In this document: positions 1 to 8,592 of the stretch, in pieces
How positions within the stretch are numbered: position 1 is the first letter of the stretch
Layout of the letters: every line of letters begins with the position of its first letter
From: Anaerotignum faecicola
GTDB lineage: Bacteria > Bacillota > Clostridia > Lachnospirales > Anaerotignaceae
Direction of reading: 5' to 3'
Assembly: GCA_024460105.1 (NCBI GenBank)
Contig: JANFXS010000001.1
Location: forward strand, 62,001 to 126,000
DNA: 64,000 bases
The notes under the pieces: model-generated
Told to the model about the DNA's origin: nothing
Database searches by the model: none
Seen by the model: only the letters and a program-made list of their open reading frames with translations
Made by a program: the position numbers and the translations under genes

Positions 1-882
1 GTCGATTTTTTTATCCTTAACAAGCTCGGCAATTTTTTCGATAAGCCTGAGCTTATTAACCATATAAGGTATTTCCGTAACAACAATCTTTTCACGGCCG
101 TTGGGCATTTGTACTATTTCCGCTAAAGCTCTTACAATAATCTTTCCGCGTCCCGTTCTGTATGCCGCGCGTATGCCGCTTCTGCCCAAAATCGAAGCAC
201 CCGTTGGAAAATCCGGACCCTTTATAAATTCCATAAGTTCCTCAACTTCCGTTTCGCGGCCGTCTATTTTGTTGTCAATCATTTTCACAACGCCGTCTAC
301 TACTTCACCTAAATTATGCGGCGGTATGTTAGTCGCCATACCCACCGCTATACCTGACGAACCGTTTAAAAGCAGATTCGGTATCCTTGAAGGCAGAACT
401 ACGGGTTCCTTTTCATTTTCGTCATAGTTAGGTATAAACTCAACCGTATCTTTTTCAATATCGGCAAGCATTGCGGCGGTTATTTTCGACATCCTTGCCT
501 CGGTATACCTGCTTGCCGCGGCTCCATAACCGTCTATTGAGCCGAAGTTGCCGTGTCCGTCAACAAGCATATACCTCATTGAAAAATTCTGAGCCATCCT
601 AACCATTGCCTGATAAATGGAGCTGTCGCCGTGAGGGTGGTATTTACCCATCGTTTCGCCGACAATACGGGCCGATTTCCTATATCCTTTATTAGGATCA
701 AGGTTCATCTCGTTCATAGCGTAAAGTATACGCCTTTGAACCGGTTTAAGGCCGTCCCTTGCATCCGGCAGAGCTCTGGCAACAATAACGCTCATGGCAT
801 AGTCGATATAGCATTGTTTCATTTCCTCATTTATATCAACGGAAACGACTTTGTCAATTTCCTTATTCAATTCGTCACTCAT
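1..882 (-). CDS. gyrA: DNA gyrase subunit A (5' part only)
   Basis: This is the first 294 residues of the breakage-reunion subunit of DNA gyrase, which with GyrB introduces negative supercoils using ATP. The gene runs off the left edge. Visible motifs are [18 protein letters not shown] near residue 35, the quinolone-region segment [13 protein letters not shown] (residues 82-94) and RYTEARMSK containing the catalytic tyrosine at about residue 126. The ATG at 882 has GGAAAGGAA upstream and lies 25 bases after the gyrB stop, so the two form an operon. The residue equivalent to E. coli Asp87 is Gln91 here, which is unusual. The identification is secure. Confidence 0.97.
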   Translation of the reverse strand, partial: MSDELNKEIDKVVSVDINEEMKQCYIDYAMSVIVARALPDARDGLKPVQRRILYAMNEMNLDPNKGYRKSARIVGETMGKYHPHGDSSIYQAMVRMAQNFSMRYMLVDGHGNFGSIDGYGAAASRYTEARMSKITAAMLADIEKDTVEFIPNYDENEKEPVVLPSRIPNLLLNGSSGIAVGMATNIPPHNLGEVVDGVVKMIDNKIDGRETEVEELMEFIKGPDFPTGASILGRSGIRAAYRTGRGKIIVRALAEIVQMPNGREKIVVTEIPYMVNKLRLIEKIAELVKDKKID

Positions 883-907
883 TTAATAATTCCTTTCCGC
901 CATGTGT

Positions 908-2809
908 TTAAAAATCCATATCGGCATACTTGGCATTTTCCGCTATAAATTCACGCCTGGGTTCAACACTGTCCCCCATAAGCATACTGAAAATCTCATC
1001 AGCCAAAATAGCGTCGTCGATATCAACCCTTTTTAATATCCTGTGTTCAACAGCCATTGTCGTATCCCTAAGCTGGTCAAAGTCCATTTCGCCAAGGCCC
1101 TTATAACGCTGCACTTCTTTAATCCCTGTGCGTCCTATTTCGGCATAAAGCTGTTCAAGCTGTGCGTCGTCATAAACATAATAATGTTCTTTGTTTTTTT
1201 CAACCCTATAAAGCGGCGGCTGGGCAATAAAAACTTTGCCGTCCTCGATAAGTTTCGGCATATATCTGTAAAAGAACGTCAGCAGTAATGTCCTTATATG
1301 CGCGCCGTCAACATCGGCGTCAGTCATAATAACAATTTTATGATACCTGAGCTTTCCGATATCGAATTCTTCTGAAATCCCTGTTCCGAAAGCAGTAATC
1401 ATATTTTTAATTTCTTCACTGCTTAAAATCCTGTCCAAGCGCGCTTTTTCAACATTCAGTATTTTGCCCCTAAGCGGCAGTATGGCCTGAGTTTTTGGAT
1501 TTCTTGCCTTTATAGCGCTTCCGCCTGCGGAATTTCCTTCGACAATATAAATCTCACATTCATAAGGATCCTTGCTGGTACAGTCGGTAAGTTTGCCCGG
1601 AAGCCGTGTATTCTCAAGCCCTGTTTTACGGCGTACAAGCTCCCTGGCCTTTTTTGCCGCTTCCCTTGCACGGGATGCAATAAGCCCCTTTTCAAATATA
1701 GTTTTGGCTATCGAAGGGTTCTCCTCAAGGAAATATGTTAAATTCTCGCTTACAACACTGTCTACCGCGCCTTTAACTTCGCTGTTTCCGAGTTTTGTTT
1801 TCGTTTGTCCCTCAAACTGAGGGTCGCTTACCTTAACGCTTATAACGCACGACAGACCTTCCCTTATATCGTCGCCGGAAAGGTTTTTGTCGGTTTCTTT
1901 AAGAAGTCCCATCTTGCGGCCGTAACTGTTAAGCGTTCTTAGCACCCCGCTTCTGAAGCCTACAAGATGAGTTCCGCCGTCAGTAGTATTTATATTATTA
2001 ACAAAAGTGTATACGCTTTCCGTAAATCCGTCGTTGTGTTGGAATGCCGCTTCAACAAGAGTTCCGTCCCGTTCGCCCTCCGCGTAAAAAATCTTATCGT
2101 AAATAGGCGTACGGTTTTTATTAATATACTGCACAAATTCCTTAATGCCGCCCTCATAGTGGAAACTGTTTTTCTGTTCAATCCCGTCGCGGTTATCCAC
2201 AAGATTTATTTTAATTCCTTTTGTAAGAAATGCAGTTTCCCTGAGCCTTTGCTTTAATGTATCATACTCATAATCCGTCGTATCAAAAATTTCGCCGTCG
2301 GCCTTGAATGAAATCAAAGTTCCCGTTTCACTGCTGTCGCCGACAATCTCAAGCTTTGTTACAGGAGTTCCCCTCTCAAATCTCTGTTTATAAATTTTTC
2401 CGTCCCTGTAAACTTCAACGTCCAGCCATTCGCTTAAAGCGTTTACAACCGACGCGCCGACGCCGTGGAGGCCGCCCGATACCTTGTATCCCCCTCCGCC
2501 GAACTTTCCGCCTGCATGGAGAATAGTGAATACAACTTCAACAGTTGAAATTCCCTTTTGATGATGTATCCCCGTTGGAATACCGCGCCCGTTGTCCTTA
2601 ACTGTTATAACATTGCCGTTGCTTATTGTCACGTCAATTTCACTGCAGTAGCCGGCCAAAGCTTCGTCAACCGCATTATCGACGATTTCATAAACGAGAT
2701 GATGGAGCCCTTTGGCGCTTGTTGAACCAATATACATACCGGGACGTTTGCGCACCGCCTCAAGCCCCTCAAGAACCTGTATTTGATTTTCATTGTATTC
2801 ATTAGCCAT
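908..2809 (-). CDS. gyrB: DNA gyrase subunit B
   Basis: ATPase subunit of DNA gyrase, 633 residues. It has a GHKL ATPase domain ([34 protein letters not shown]), a transducer domain, a TOPRIM domain ([25 protein letters not shown]) and the C-terminal GyrA-binding tail ending near YADMDF. The reading frame is open about 87 bases further upstream. I chose the ATG at 2809 because AAGGGGAG precedes it and the protein then begins [19 protein letters not shown], as in the family. The usual EGDSAGG motif reads EGNSAGG: Asn426 replaces the aspartate whose Asn substitution in E. coli GyrB gives quinolone resistance. recF and dnaN do not lie upstream, so this is not the classical origin arrangement. 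Confidence 0.97.
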   Translation of the reverse strand: MANEYNENQIQVLEGLEAVRKRPGMYIGSTSAKGLHHLVYEIVDNAVDEALAGYCSEIDVTISNGNVITVKDNGRGIPTGIHHQKGISTVEVVFTILHAGGKFGGGGYKVSGGLHGVGASVVNALSEWLDVEVYRDGKIYKQRFERGTPVTKLEIVGDSSETGTLISFKADGEIFDTTDYEYDTLKQRLRETAFLTKGIKINLVDNRDGIEQKNSFHYEGGIKEFVQYINKNRTPIYDKIFYAEGERDGTLVEAAFQHNDGFTESVYTFVNNINTTDGGTHLVGFRSGVLRTLNSYGRKMGLLKETDKNLSGDDIREGLSCVISVKVSDPQFEGQTKTKLGNSEVKGAVDSVVSENLTYFLEENPSIAKTIFEKGLIASRAREAAKKARELVRRKTGLENTRLPGKLTDCTSKDPYECEIYIVEGNSAGGSAIKARNPKTQAILPLRGKILNVEKARLDRILSSEEIKNMITAFGTGISEEFDIGKLRYHKIVIMTDADVDGAHIRTLLLTFFYRYMPKLIEDGKVFIAQPPLYRVEKNKEHYYVYDDAQLEQLYAEIGRTGIKEVQRYKGLGEMDFDQLRDTTMAVEHRILKRVDIDDAILADEIFSMLMGDSVEPRREFIAENAKYADMDF

Positions 2810-3004
2810 TATTTTCTCCCCTTGAAAACAGCGGTAATAGGCAAAAAGCCAATCTTGCGCTAAAATTAAAAATGAGGCGGCAAAAACCGCATGCATATAA
2901 AAATTTAAACGTCAATTATAAATATTATTGCCATAAAAACATATGCTTTAAATAATTATGCCGCAAAATGCCGTACCGTGTCCAAAAAATATATTTATTA
3001 ACTT

Positions 3005-3034
3005 AACAAAACAGCCCATATCGAAGGCTGTTTT
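3005..3034 (-). terminator. terminator-like hairpin upstream of gyrB
   Basis: AAAACAGCC pairs with GGCTGTTTT around an 8-9 base loop. On the minus strand it is followed by a short T-rich stretch. It may be a second terminator of the csoR-mazG-hup-rqcP operon. Confidence 0.45.
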
Positions 3035-3184
3035 GTCCATACATTTGTTGTAATTATTATACCACAAATTCCATTCATTTACAAGCAAAAAAGCCTTGTA
3101 AACGGCGTAAATATAAGCTTTGTCACTTTCAGCACCTTCCCTGCGGAAAGTTAAAAAACAATGTATAAAAGTTATAGTTTACAT

Positions 3185-3234
3185 AAAAAAAAGGACATAA
3201 AAACGTATAAATAAAACAATTTTATGCCCTTTTG
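3185..3234 (-). terminator. terminator after rqcP
   Basis: AAAAGGGCATAAAA on the minus strand pairs with TTTTATGTCCTTTT across a loop of about 17 bases and is followed by further T residues. It lies some 35 bases after the rqcP stop. Confidence 0.6.
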
Positions 3235-3267
3235 CCTTAACATACCAAAAAACATATATGCTTGGCG

Positions 3268-3510
3268 TTATTGAATACTTTTGTACATATTTGCCGCTTC
3301 TTCCTTACGCGGATTTTCCGATATACTCAAAACCTCTATTTTTGTTATATTGTTTCCGAAACGCACTTCTATTACATCTCCGATTTTAACGTCAACAGAA
3401 GCTTTTGCCGCTTTTCCGTTAACGGACACCCGTCCTGCGTCGCACGCTTCGTTTGCAACGGTTCTTCTTTTAATTATCCTTGAAACTTTAAGGAATTTAT
3501 CAAGACGCAT
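3268..3510 (-). CDS. rqcP: S4-domain RNA-binding protein RqcP
   Basis: An 80-residue protein consisting almost entirely of one S4 RNA-binding fold: MRLDKFLKVSRIIKRR followed by the DAGRVSVNGK turn. In Bacillus, RqcP (YabO/Hsp15 family) works with RqcH on obstructed 50S subunits to add C-terminal alanine tails. The ATG at 3510 follows AGGTAAGCC; the frame extends 17 codons further up, but into the hup terminator stem. The gene starts about 20 bases after that terminator, so its expression probably depends on read-through. yabP, yabQ and divIC, which often follow in spore formers, are absent; gyrB is next. Confidence 0.88.
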   Translation of the reverse strand: MRLDKFLKVSRIIKRRTVANEACDAGRVSVNGKAAKASVDVKIGDVIEVRFGNNITKIEVLSISENPRKEEAANMYKSIQ

Positions 3511-3529
3511 AGGCTTACCTCCAAAATAA

Positions 3530-3559
3530 TAAAAAAGCCTGTACTTCTTTCGTACAGGC
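3530..3559 (-). terminator. terminator or attenuator after hup
   Basis: GCCTGTAC and GTACAGGC form a perfect 8-bp stem with a 7-base loop, followed on the minus strand by TTTTTTATTATTTT. It sits between the HU gene and rqcP and would make HU mRNA much more abundant than the rqcP transcript. Confidence 0.85.
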
Positions 3560-3571
3560 AAAGCAATATTT

Positions 3572-3847
3572 TTATTCGTTTACAGAATCCTTCAAAGCTT
3601 TTCCGGCTTTAAATTTAGGAGCTTTTGATGCGGCAATGCTCATTGTTTCGCCTGTCTGCGGGTTTCTGCCTTCTCTGGCAGCCCTTTCGGCAACTTCAAA
3701 TGTACCGAAGCCCACTAATTGGATTTTACCGCCTGCTCTAAGTTCCTCCGCAACTACATCTTCAAAAGCTTTCAATGCTTTTTCGGCATCCTTCTTGCTT
3801 AATTCAGCCTTTTCAGCCATAGCGGCGATTAATTCTGCCTTATTCAT
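3572..3847 (-). CDS. hup: HU family DNA-binding protein
   Basis: A 91-residue histone-like protein that bends and compacts DNA as a dimer. It begins [20 protein letters not shown] and has the DNA-binding arm region [21 protein letters not shown] and the tail [12 protein letters not shown], all standard for HU. The ATG sits inside the end of mazG: the mazG stop TAA overlaps the start in ATGAATAA, and the ribosome binding site GGGAGGAAAT lies within the last mazG codons, so translation is probably coupled. A strong terminator follows. mazG-hup-rqcP is a common order in Clostridia. Confidence 0.96.
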   Translation of the reverse strand: MNKAELIAAMAEKAELSKKDAEKALKAFEDVVAEELRAGGKIQLVGFGTFEVAERAAREGRNPQTGETMSIAASKAPKFKAGKALKDSVNE

Positions 3848-4652
3848 TGTATTTCCTCCCTTGAATAGAATTTAAATTATATTGTTTGGCGTCCTCCCAG
3901 ATCTCATTCATTTCATCAATGGTTAATTCCTCAATGTTTTTCCCCTTCAAAAGAGCACACCCCTCAATATACCTAAATCTATTTATAAACTTTTCTGATG
4001 CATTTGTCAAGGAAAACTCTGCATTTATGCCTAAAAACCTTGAAATATTAACTAATGAGAATAAAATATCTCCAAATTCTTCCGCTGTACCGCCATCATT
4101 AAAGTATAGGGCGTTTTTAAATTCCTGTATTTCTTCATCAAGTTTTTCTACGGCCTCCCGTGTATTTTCAAAATCAAATCCTACATCCGCCGCTTTTGAC
4201 TGTATTTTTTTAGCTCTTATTAAGGCCGGAAGAGCTTTAGGCACCGCTTCCATAATTTCCGTTTGAGTTTTAAATCCCTTTTCTTTTTTCTTTATTTTTT
4301 CCCATTTTTCCAGAACATCCTCCGCCGTTTCCGCCGTTTCGCCTGCAAATATATGGGGATGCCTTAATATCATTTTCCTGCTTATGCCGTCTATGACATC
4401 GTCAATAGTAAATCCGCCTTTCTCAGCTTCTATCCCGGCATGGAAAACAACCTGCATCAAAACGTCGCCAAGTTCTTCACAAAGGTTATTCATATCGTTT
4501 TTATCAATGGCGTCAACTGCTTCATACGCTTCCTCAATCATGGCGGCTCTAAGGCTTTCATGCGTTTGTTCCTTATCCCAAGGACATCCGTTTTCACTTC
4601 TTAAAACCTTTATTATATCTACGAACTCATTAAAACTGTACTTTTCTTTCAT
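3840..4652 (-). CDS. mazG: nucleoside triphosphate pyrophosphohydrolase MazG
   Basis: A 270-residue full-length MazG with two MazG folds, which hydrolyses (d)NTPs to NMP and pyrophosphate and is thought to clean the nucleotide pool. The first domain contains [19 protein letters not shown] and the metal-binding [10 protein letters not shown] and [14 protein letters not shown] helices. The second contains [12 protein letters not shown] and [15 protein letters not shown]. The start ATG follows GGTGG, 7 bases after the csoR stop, and the stop overlaps the hup start, so it belongs to the csoR-mazG-hup-rqcP unit. Confidence 0.94.
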   Translation of the reverse strand: MKEKYSFNEFVDIIKVLRSENGCPWDKEQTHESLRAAMIEEAYEAVDAIDKNDMNNLCEELGDVLMQVVFHAGIEAEKGGFTIDDVIDGISRKMILRHPHIFAGETAETAEDVLEKWEKIKKKEKGFKTQTEIMEAVPKALPALIRAKKIQSKAADVGFDFENTREAVEKLDEEIQEFKNALYFNDGGTAEEFGDILFSLVNISRFLGINAEFSLTNASEKFINRFRYIEGCALLKGKNIEELTIDEMNEIWEDAKQYNLNSIQGRKYNE

Positions 4653-4659
4653 AATCCAC

Positions 4660-4923
4660 CTATTTTGTCATCTTATCTATCATATCCACAAGCTCATCTA
4701 TTTTTTTGTCGGAATCTCCATCCTCAAATGCGCTTTTAACGCAGCCCTTCATATGAGCCCTCACAATTTCCCTGTTTGCTTTTCTCAAAATTGCATCCGC
4801 CGCCAAAATCTGATTTGAAATGTCAATGCAATATCTGTCGTCCTCAACCATTTTAAGTATACCGTCAAGCTGTCCTCTCGCAGTTTTAATAAGCCTTGTT
4901 ATAACTGCTTTGTCCGCCTGCAT
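4660..4923 (-). CDS. csoR: CsoR-family copper-sensing repressor
   Basis: An 87-residue all-helical CsoR/RcnR-family repressor. The family's Cu(I) ligands are in place: Cys32, His57 and Cys61 (motifs RYCIDISNQI and RAHMKGC), a pattern known for copper-sensing CsoR rather than the Ni or formaldehyde sensors. The ATG at 4923 was chosen because GGGGGAG precedes it; 24 further in-frame codons upstream run into a leader palindrome. copA lies directly upstream on the same strand and has a CsoR-like operator, so copper export is the likely target. The gene also leads a housekeeping operon with mazG and hup, which is curious. Confidence 0.9.
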   Translation of the reverse strand: MQADKAVITRLIKTARGQLDGILKMVEDDRYCIDISNQILAADAILRKANREIVRAHMKGCVKSAFEDGDSDKKIDELVDMIDKMTK

Positions 4924-4955
4924 AAAACTCCCCCTAACATATTTTTGCTGTCGGC

Positions 4956-4990
4956 CTATAAGGCCCAAAACAATGTTTTGAGCCTTATAG
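4956..4990. promoter_or_regulatory. 35-bp inverted repeat in the csoR leader
   Basis: Arms of 17 bases (CTATAAGGC then CCAAAACA, and the complement) flank a single central base with one mismatch. It begins at about +1 of the predicted csoR promoter. No T-run follows on either strand, so it is not a normal terminator. It is either an operator of unknown type or a leader hairpin. Confidence 0.6.
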
Positions 4991-4997
4991 TACATTT

Positions 4998-5027
4998 ATA
5001 ATATTAAATTAAAAAATATTTATTCAA
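4998..5027 (-). promoter_or_regulatory. predicted promoter of csoR-mazG-hup-rqcP
   Basis: On the minus strand TTGAAT (5022-5027) is followed after 18 bases by TATTAT (4998-5003). The start point would fall near 4991, at the edge of the palindrome. Confidence 0.55.
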
Positions 5028-5158
5028 TCAGTGTTTAATACTCTTTTTGTGCATAAACAAAGCGCATTTTTTAATCCAAAACATTAAGTTTGGCAAACCT
5101 CTTAATACATTTCGGCATAATCTAATTGTTAATATTTTAAATCCGCCCTGCCGATGAA

Positions 5159-5368
5159 TTATTTGATTTCCTTAACTTCATATCCCGCTTCCGTAACGGC
5201 ATTTATAAGAGTTTCGTCGCTTACATCTTTTGAAAGCTTAACCGACGCGCTCTTGCCTTCAAGGCTTACAACAGCGCTTACGCCGTCTAAACTGTTTAAT
5301 GCCTTTTCAACCCTGCCCGTGCAGTGCGAGCATGACATTCCTTCAATAATCATTGTTTTTTCTTTCAT
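5159..5368 (-). CDS. copZ: candidate nested CopZ-like copper chaperone (internal start within copA)
   Basis: The last 69 codons of copA encode a complete heavy-metal-associated domain: [16 protein letters not shown], with the CxxC copper site, through to [10 protein letters not shown]. The same ATG (5368) is preceded by AAAAAGGAGG eight bases away, one of the best ribosome binding sites in the window, although it lies inside the copA frame. Known CopZ chaperones are of this size and fold. My inference is that ribosomes can start here and make a free CopZ-like protein in addition to the fused domain. It could instead be a chance purine-rich Lys-Lys-Glu-Glu linker, or a remnant of a copA-copZ fusion. 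Confidence 0.55.
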   Translation of the reverse strand: MKEKTMIIEGMSCSHCTGRVEKALNSLDGVSAVVSLEGKSASVKLSKDVSDETLINAVTEAGYEVKEIK

Positions 5369-7699
5369 TCTTGGTTCCTCCTTTTTAATTTCACTTTGTG
5401 GATTTTCTATATTTAAAGCTCCAAACGAAGGCTTAAAAAACCTAAGCCTCAGAGCGTTTGTAACAACAAATACAGAACTCAGGCTCATTGCCGCCGCTCC
5501 GACCATTGGATTAAGCTTTATTCCAAAGAACGGATATAAAATCCCGGCGGCAACGGGTATTCCTATAACATTGTAGAAAAACGCCCAGAAAAGGTTCTGT
5601 TTAATATTTTTTATTGTAGCCCTGCTCAGTTCGATAGCTTCCACCGCGCTTAAAAGATCGCTTTTCATAAGGACTATATCCGCCGATTCGATGGCAACGT
5701 CTGTCCCCGCGCCGATAGCAATGCCTACATCCGCCCTTGCAAGAGCAGGCGCGTCGTTGATTCCGTCCCCAATCATGGCAACCTTTTTTCCTTCTTCCTG
5801 AAGCCTTCTTATTTCCCGTTCCTTATCTTCAGGCATAACTTCGCTTATAACGCGGCTGATACCGACCTGCCGGCGTATCGCTTCCGCAGTTTTAGCATTG
5901 TCGCCTGTAAGCATTACAACTTCAATACCATCTTTTTCAAGAAGCTCAACAGCTTTTCTGCTGTTCTTTTTAACAACGTCGGCAGCGGCGATAATACCGA
6001 TTATATTTCCGTCTTTGGCAAAATACAACGGCGTTTTTCCCTCAAGGGCAAGGCTGTTGGCCTTTTCTTCAAAATTGCCGGCTTCAATGCCGTTTTCTTC
6101 CATAGCTTTCGCATTTCCGGCTACAATACGGCTTCCGTTAAACACACAGTTCAGCCCCCGTCCGCTTACAGCTTGAAAACCGGTTACATCTTCCGCTTCT
6201 ATCCCTATTTCTTCGGCTTTCTTCATGATAGCTTCGGCCAAAGGGTGTTCTGAATACTTTTCGGCAGAGGCCGCAATTTTTAAAAGCTCATTCTCATTTA
6301 TTCCTTCGGCGCATATTATATCCGTCACTTTCGGCGCGCCCTCGGTCACGGTTCCCGTTTTATCAAGAACAACCGTTTTAATAAGATGCGCCGTTTCAAG
6401 GCTTTCAGCGCTTTTGATAAGTATTCCGTTTTCCGCGCCTTTTCCCGTTCCCACCATAATAGCCGTAGGCGTTGCAAGCCCAAGGGCACACGGGCATGAA
6501 ATAACAAGCACCGCAATGCCTATTGAAAGCGCAAAGCTTGCACCCTGCCCTAAAAAGAGCCATACGGCCGCAGATGCAATCGCAATACATATTACTATCG
6601 GTACAAATACGCCGGCAACCTTATCTGCAAGTTTACTTATGGGAGCCTTTGAACTCGACGCTTCTTCAACAAGTTTAACTATTTGCGCAAGAGTCGTATC
6701 CCCGCCGACTTTTGTAGCTTCAAATCGGAAACTTCCGGTCTTATTGATTGTAGCGCAAATAACTTTATCTCCGACAGCCTTTTCTACGGGTATGCTTTCT
6801 CCTGTAATAGCCGCCTCGTCAACCGAGGAAGCGCCTTCCGTAATTATTCCGTCAACGGGTATGCTTTCCCCGGGCCTAACAATAACAATATCTCCGGCCG
6901 AAACATCCTCAACAGGAACAACCTCTTCTTTTCCGTTTCTGAAAACAGTCGCTTTTTTCGGCGCTAAGTCAAGAAGTCTTTCGATAGCTTCGCTTGTTTT
7001 GCCTTTCGATCTTGTTTCAAGGAATTTTCCAAGTGTAATAAGCGCAAGTATCATACCGGCCGACTCAAAGTACAAATCCATCATATTTGCATGGGCCATT
7101 TCCATATTCCCATGCCCCAAATAGTATCCCATTTTAAATATTGCGTAAATACTGTATCCGGCCGCGGCAGTCGCGCCTATCGCAATAAGCGAATCCATAT
7201 TGGGAGCCTTGTTAAAAAGGCTTTTGAAACCGTTTTTAAAGTATTTGTCATTTACATACATTATAGGCAAGGTGAGTATAAGCTGAGTCAAAGCAAACAC
7301 CATCATATTCTCGCCGTCAGTTAATATCGACGGAAGCGGCGCCCCCATCATATGTCCCATGGAAATATAAAATAGAGGTATCAAAAATGCAAAGGAAATA
7401 ATAAGCCTGCGCTTCATATTTTTAATTTCATCTTCCGCAATATTTTTAGGTTTTGCATGCGTTTCGGCAGAGCCGGCTTTTGAAGCTCCGTACCCTCCCT
7501 TTTCCACAGCCGAAATAATTTCATCAATCCCTGTTTTGCTTTCGTCATAATCGACAACCATGGAATTTTGAAGAAGGTTAACGGCGACACTGTTTACTCC
7601 GTCTATCTTAGATACGCTTTTTTCAACATGGGCGCTGCATGCACTGCACGTCATGCCCGTAACGTCAAATTTATCTTTCAAAAAATCACACCCTTTCAT
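5159..7699 (-). CDS. copA: copper-exporting P1B-type ATPase CopA with N- and C-terminal HMA domains
   Basis: An 846-residue Cu(I)-exporting ATPase of the cytoplasmic membrane. In order: an N-terminal HMA domain (GMTCSAC near residue 16), paired membrane helices, the TGES actuator motif, the CPC metal site at residues 402-404 ([14 protein letters not shown]), the phosphorylated Asp446 in DKTGT, the HP motif [18 protein letters not shown], two more helices, and an extra C-terminal HMA (MSCSHC, about residue 788). Most CopAs lack that C-terminal domain. The ATG at 7699 overlaps the operator and has GAGGGG close by; a TTG at 7681 behind AAAGGGTG is an equally plausible start and would remove six residues. 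The promoter and CsoR-type operator lie immediately upstream. Confidence 0.95.
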   Translation of the reverse strand: MKGCDFLKDKFDVTGMTCSACSAHVEKSVSKIDGVNSVAVNLLQNSMVVDYDESKTGIDEIISAVEKGGYGASKAGSAETHAKPKNIAEDEIKNMKRRLIISFAFLIPLFYISMGHMMGAPLPSILTDGENMMVFALTQLILTLPIMYVNDKYFKNGFKSLFNKAPNMDSLIAIGATAAAGYSIYAIFKMGYYLGHGNMEMAHANMMDLYFESAGMILALITLGKFLETRSKGKTSEAIERLLDLAPKKATVFRNGKEEVVPVEDVSAGDIVIVRPGESIPVDGIITEGASSVDEAAITGESIPVEKAVGDKVICATINKTGSFRFEATKVGGDTTLAQIVKLVEEASSSKAPISKLADKVAGVFVPIVICIAIASAAVWLFLGQGASFALSIGIAVLVISCPCALGLATPTAIMVGTGKGAENGILIKSAESLETAHLIKTVVLDKTGTVTEGAPKVTDIICAEGINENELLKIAASAEKYSEHPLAEAIMKKAEEIGIEAEDVTGFQAVSGRGLNCVFNGSRIVAGNAKAMEENGIEAGNFEEKANSLALEGKTPLYFAKDGNIIGIIAAADVVKKNSRKAVELLEKDGIEVVMLTGDNAKTAEAIRRQVGISRVISEVMPEDKEREIRRLQEEGKKVAMIGDGINDAPALARADVGIAIGAGTDVAIESADIVLMKSDLLSAVEAIELSRATIKNIKQNLFWAFFYNVIGIPVAAGILYPFFGIKLNPMVGAAAMSLSSVFVVTNALRLRFFKPSFGALNIENPQSEIKKEEPRMKEKTMIIEGMSCSHCTGRVEKALNSLDGVSAVVSLEGKSASVKLSKDVSDETLINAVTEAGYEVKEIK

Positions 7700-7718
7700 A
7701 CACCCCTCTGGGGGTATA
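7699..7718. promoter_or_regulatory. CsoR-type operator of copA
   Basis: On the minus strand TATACCCC, a 4-base centre and GGGGTGTA form a near-perfect inverted repeat of the type bound by CsoR repressors (G/C runs flanked by TATA). It starts just downstream of the -10 box, so a bound repressor would block initiation. It touches the annotated ATG. Confidence 0.8.
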
Positions 7719-7723
7719 GTATT

Positions 7724-7752
7724 ATTGTATTCGCTTTATTAGTTTTTGTCAA
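7724..7752 (-). promoter_or_regulatory. copA promoter
   Basis: On the minus strand TTGACA (7747-7752), a 17-base spacer and TACAAT (7724-7729) form a near-consensus sigma-A promoter. The start point should be near 7718, inside the operator. Confidence 0.85.
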
Positions 7753-8061
7753 TAGATGAATTTTATTCTCTTCAATTAAGGCAATAAAAAATCGAAAAAC
7801 CTGCCGTAAACTTTTAACCATTAAAATCTGCCGTAAAAATTAAAGCAATAAATTTATTTAAAATATCCCTTCAATTCAAGCAAAAAATATTTCCTATATT
7901 TATTCAATAATGAAAATGATTAAATTATGATAATCTTTCATAATTGATAAACGCAGTTAAAAATACAGCCAAAGCCGTAAACAAAACACTATTAAATTCA
8001 CACTTTTAATATTTGTTGAATTTCGTAAAATAAATGATATGGAAAAACTATTGAAAAAAGT

Positions 8062-8106
8062 AAATGCGGCGTATCTTTAAATATAAATTAAAGATACGCC
8101 GCATTT
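8062..8106. terminator. perfect 19-bp hairpin, possible bidirectional terminator
   Basis: Two 19-base arms (centred on GCGGCGTATC and its complement) flank a 7-base A/T loop without a mismatch. A T-run follows on the plus strand and a TTTTTTC run on the minus strand. A separate terminator already serves the operon to the right, so the partner transcript of this one is unclear. Confidence 0.55.
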
Positions 8107-8192
8107 GTTTTTTATATCCGATTTTAACGCTTTTCACTATATAACACGATAACCCCCCATGCCGTCAGTCCGCATATATCAATAATAAAATA

Positions 8193-8239
8193 AAAGCCGC
8201 ATGTTTCAAGCTTTAAACCCTTACAAAACTTGCGGCTTT
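8193..8239 (-). terminator. terminator of the thyA-dfrA operon
   Basis: AAAGCCGCA and TGCGGCTTT pair across a 29-base loop. On the minus strand the stem is followed by TTATTTTATT. It starts a few bases after the stop of the thiamine-binding-family gene. Confidence 0.65.
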
Positions 8240-8244
8240 AAACG

Positions 8245-8568
8245 CTACTTATTCAATTCGTCACAGTTTTTATCTATGTACTTATCAATTTTGTCATTTA
8301 TAGTAAGTATTTCCTCATTCGGGTTAAAAAATATTTTCACATAGCTTTTAACTCCCGGAGCGCCCGCCTTAACGGCTATAAGCTGGCATTGCTTAACAAT
8401 TTCCATCAGCCTGTCGTAATCTCCTTCTACGGTTGTTTCAAAAGGGGAAACGAAAAATTTAAGCCCCGTGCTTTCAATATAGGCAATAACTTCGTCAACA
8501 ATGCGGACCGTTTCGTTATCGTCAAGCGTATCCGGCAAAACCTGTATCGCAATACTTGCATTAACCAT
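8245..8568 (-). CDS. thiamine-binding/MTH1187-family protein (DUF77)
   Basis: A 107-residue cytoplasmic protein of the MTH1187/YkoF-like family, a small ferredoxin-like fold that forms tetramers; some members bind thiamine. Recognisable parts are the N-terminal strand ASIAIQVLPD, the helix with VDEVIAYIESTGL, and SPFETTVEGDYDRLMEIV. No thiamine gene is adjacent. It is the last gene of a thyA-dfrA run, 24 bases after dfrA. I took the ATG at 8568; a GTG three codons upstream lies too close to the AAGAAAG motif. The biological role is uncertain. Confidence 0.72.
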   Translation of the reverse strand: MVNASIAIQVLPDTLDDNETVRIVDEVIAYIESTGLKFFVSPFETTVEGDYDRLMEIVKQCQLIAVKAGAPGVKSYVKIFFNPNEEILTINDKIDKYIDKNCDELNK

Positions 8569-8592
8569 ATAAAACACTTCTTTCTTAAAAAT

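Larger units (their letters stand above)
2810..3267. other. gyrB upstream intergenic region
   Basis: There is no convincing gene here. The region holds two terminator-like hairpins on the minus strand (listed separately) and the gyrB leader. I could not pick a clear promoter for gyrB. Confidence 0.5.
7753..8244. other. AT-rich intergenic region between copA and the thymidylate operon
   Basis: There is no credible reading frame. The left 300 bases are very AT-rich. Two hairpins lie on the right side and are listed separately. Confidence 0.6.

Noticed and set aside
2810-3267. Chromosome replication origin next to gyrB
   Set aside because: dnaA, dnaN and recF are absent and I see no cluster of TTATCCACA-type DnaA boxes.
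6225-7124. Open frame of 299 codons on the plus strand
   Set aside because: It is antisense to the well-supported copA frame, lacks a ribosome binding site and has no recognisable domains.
7910-7955. GATAAT/ATTATC-like words as a Fur box
   Set aside because: Only partial matches in very AT-rich DNA, with no iron gene adjacent.
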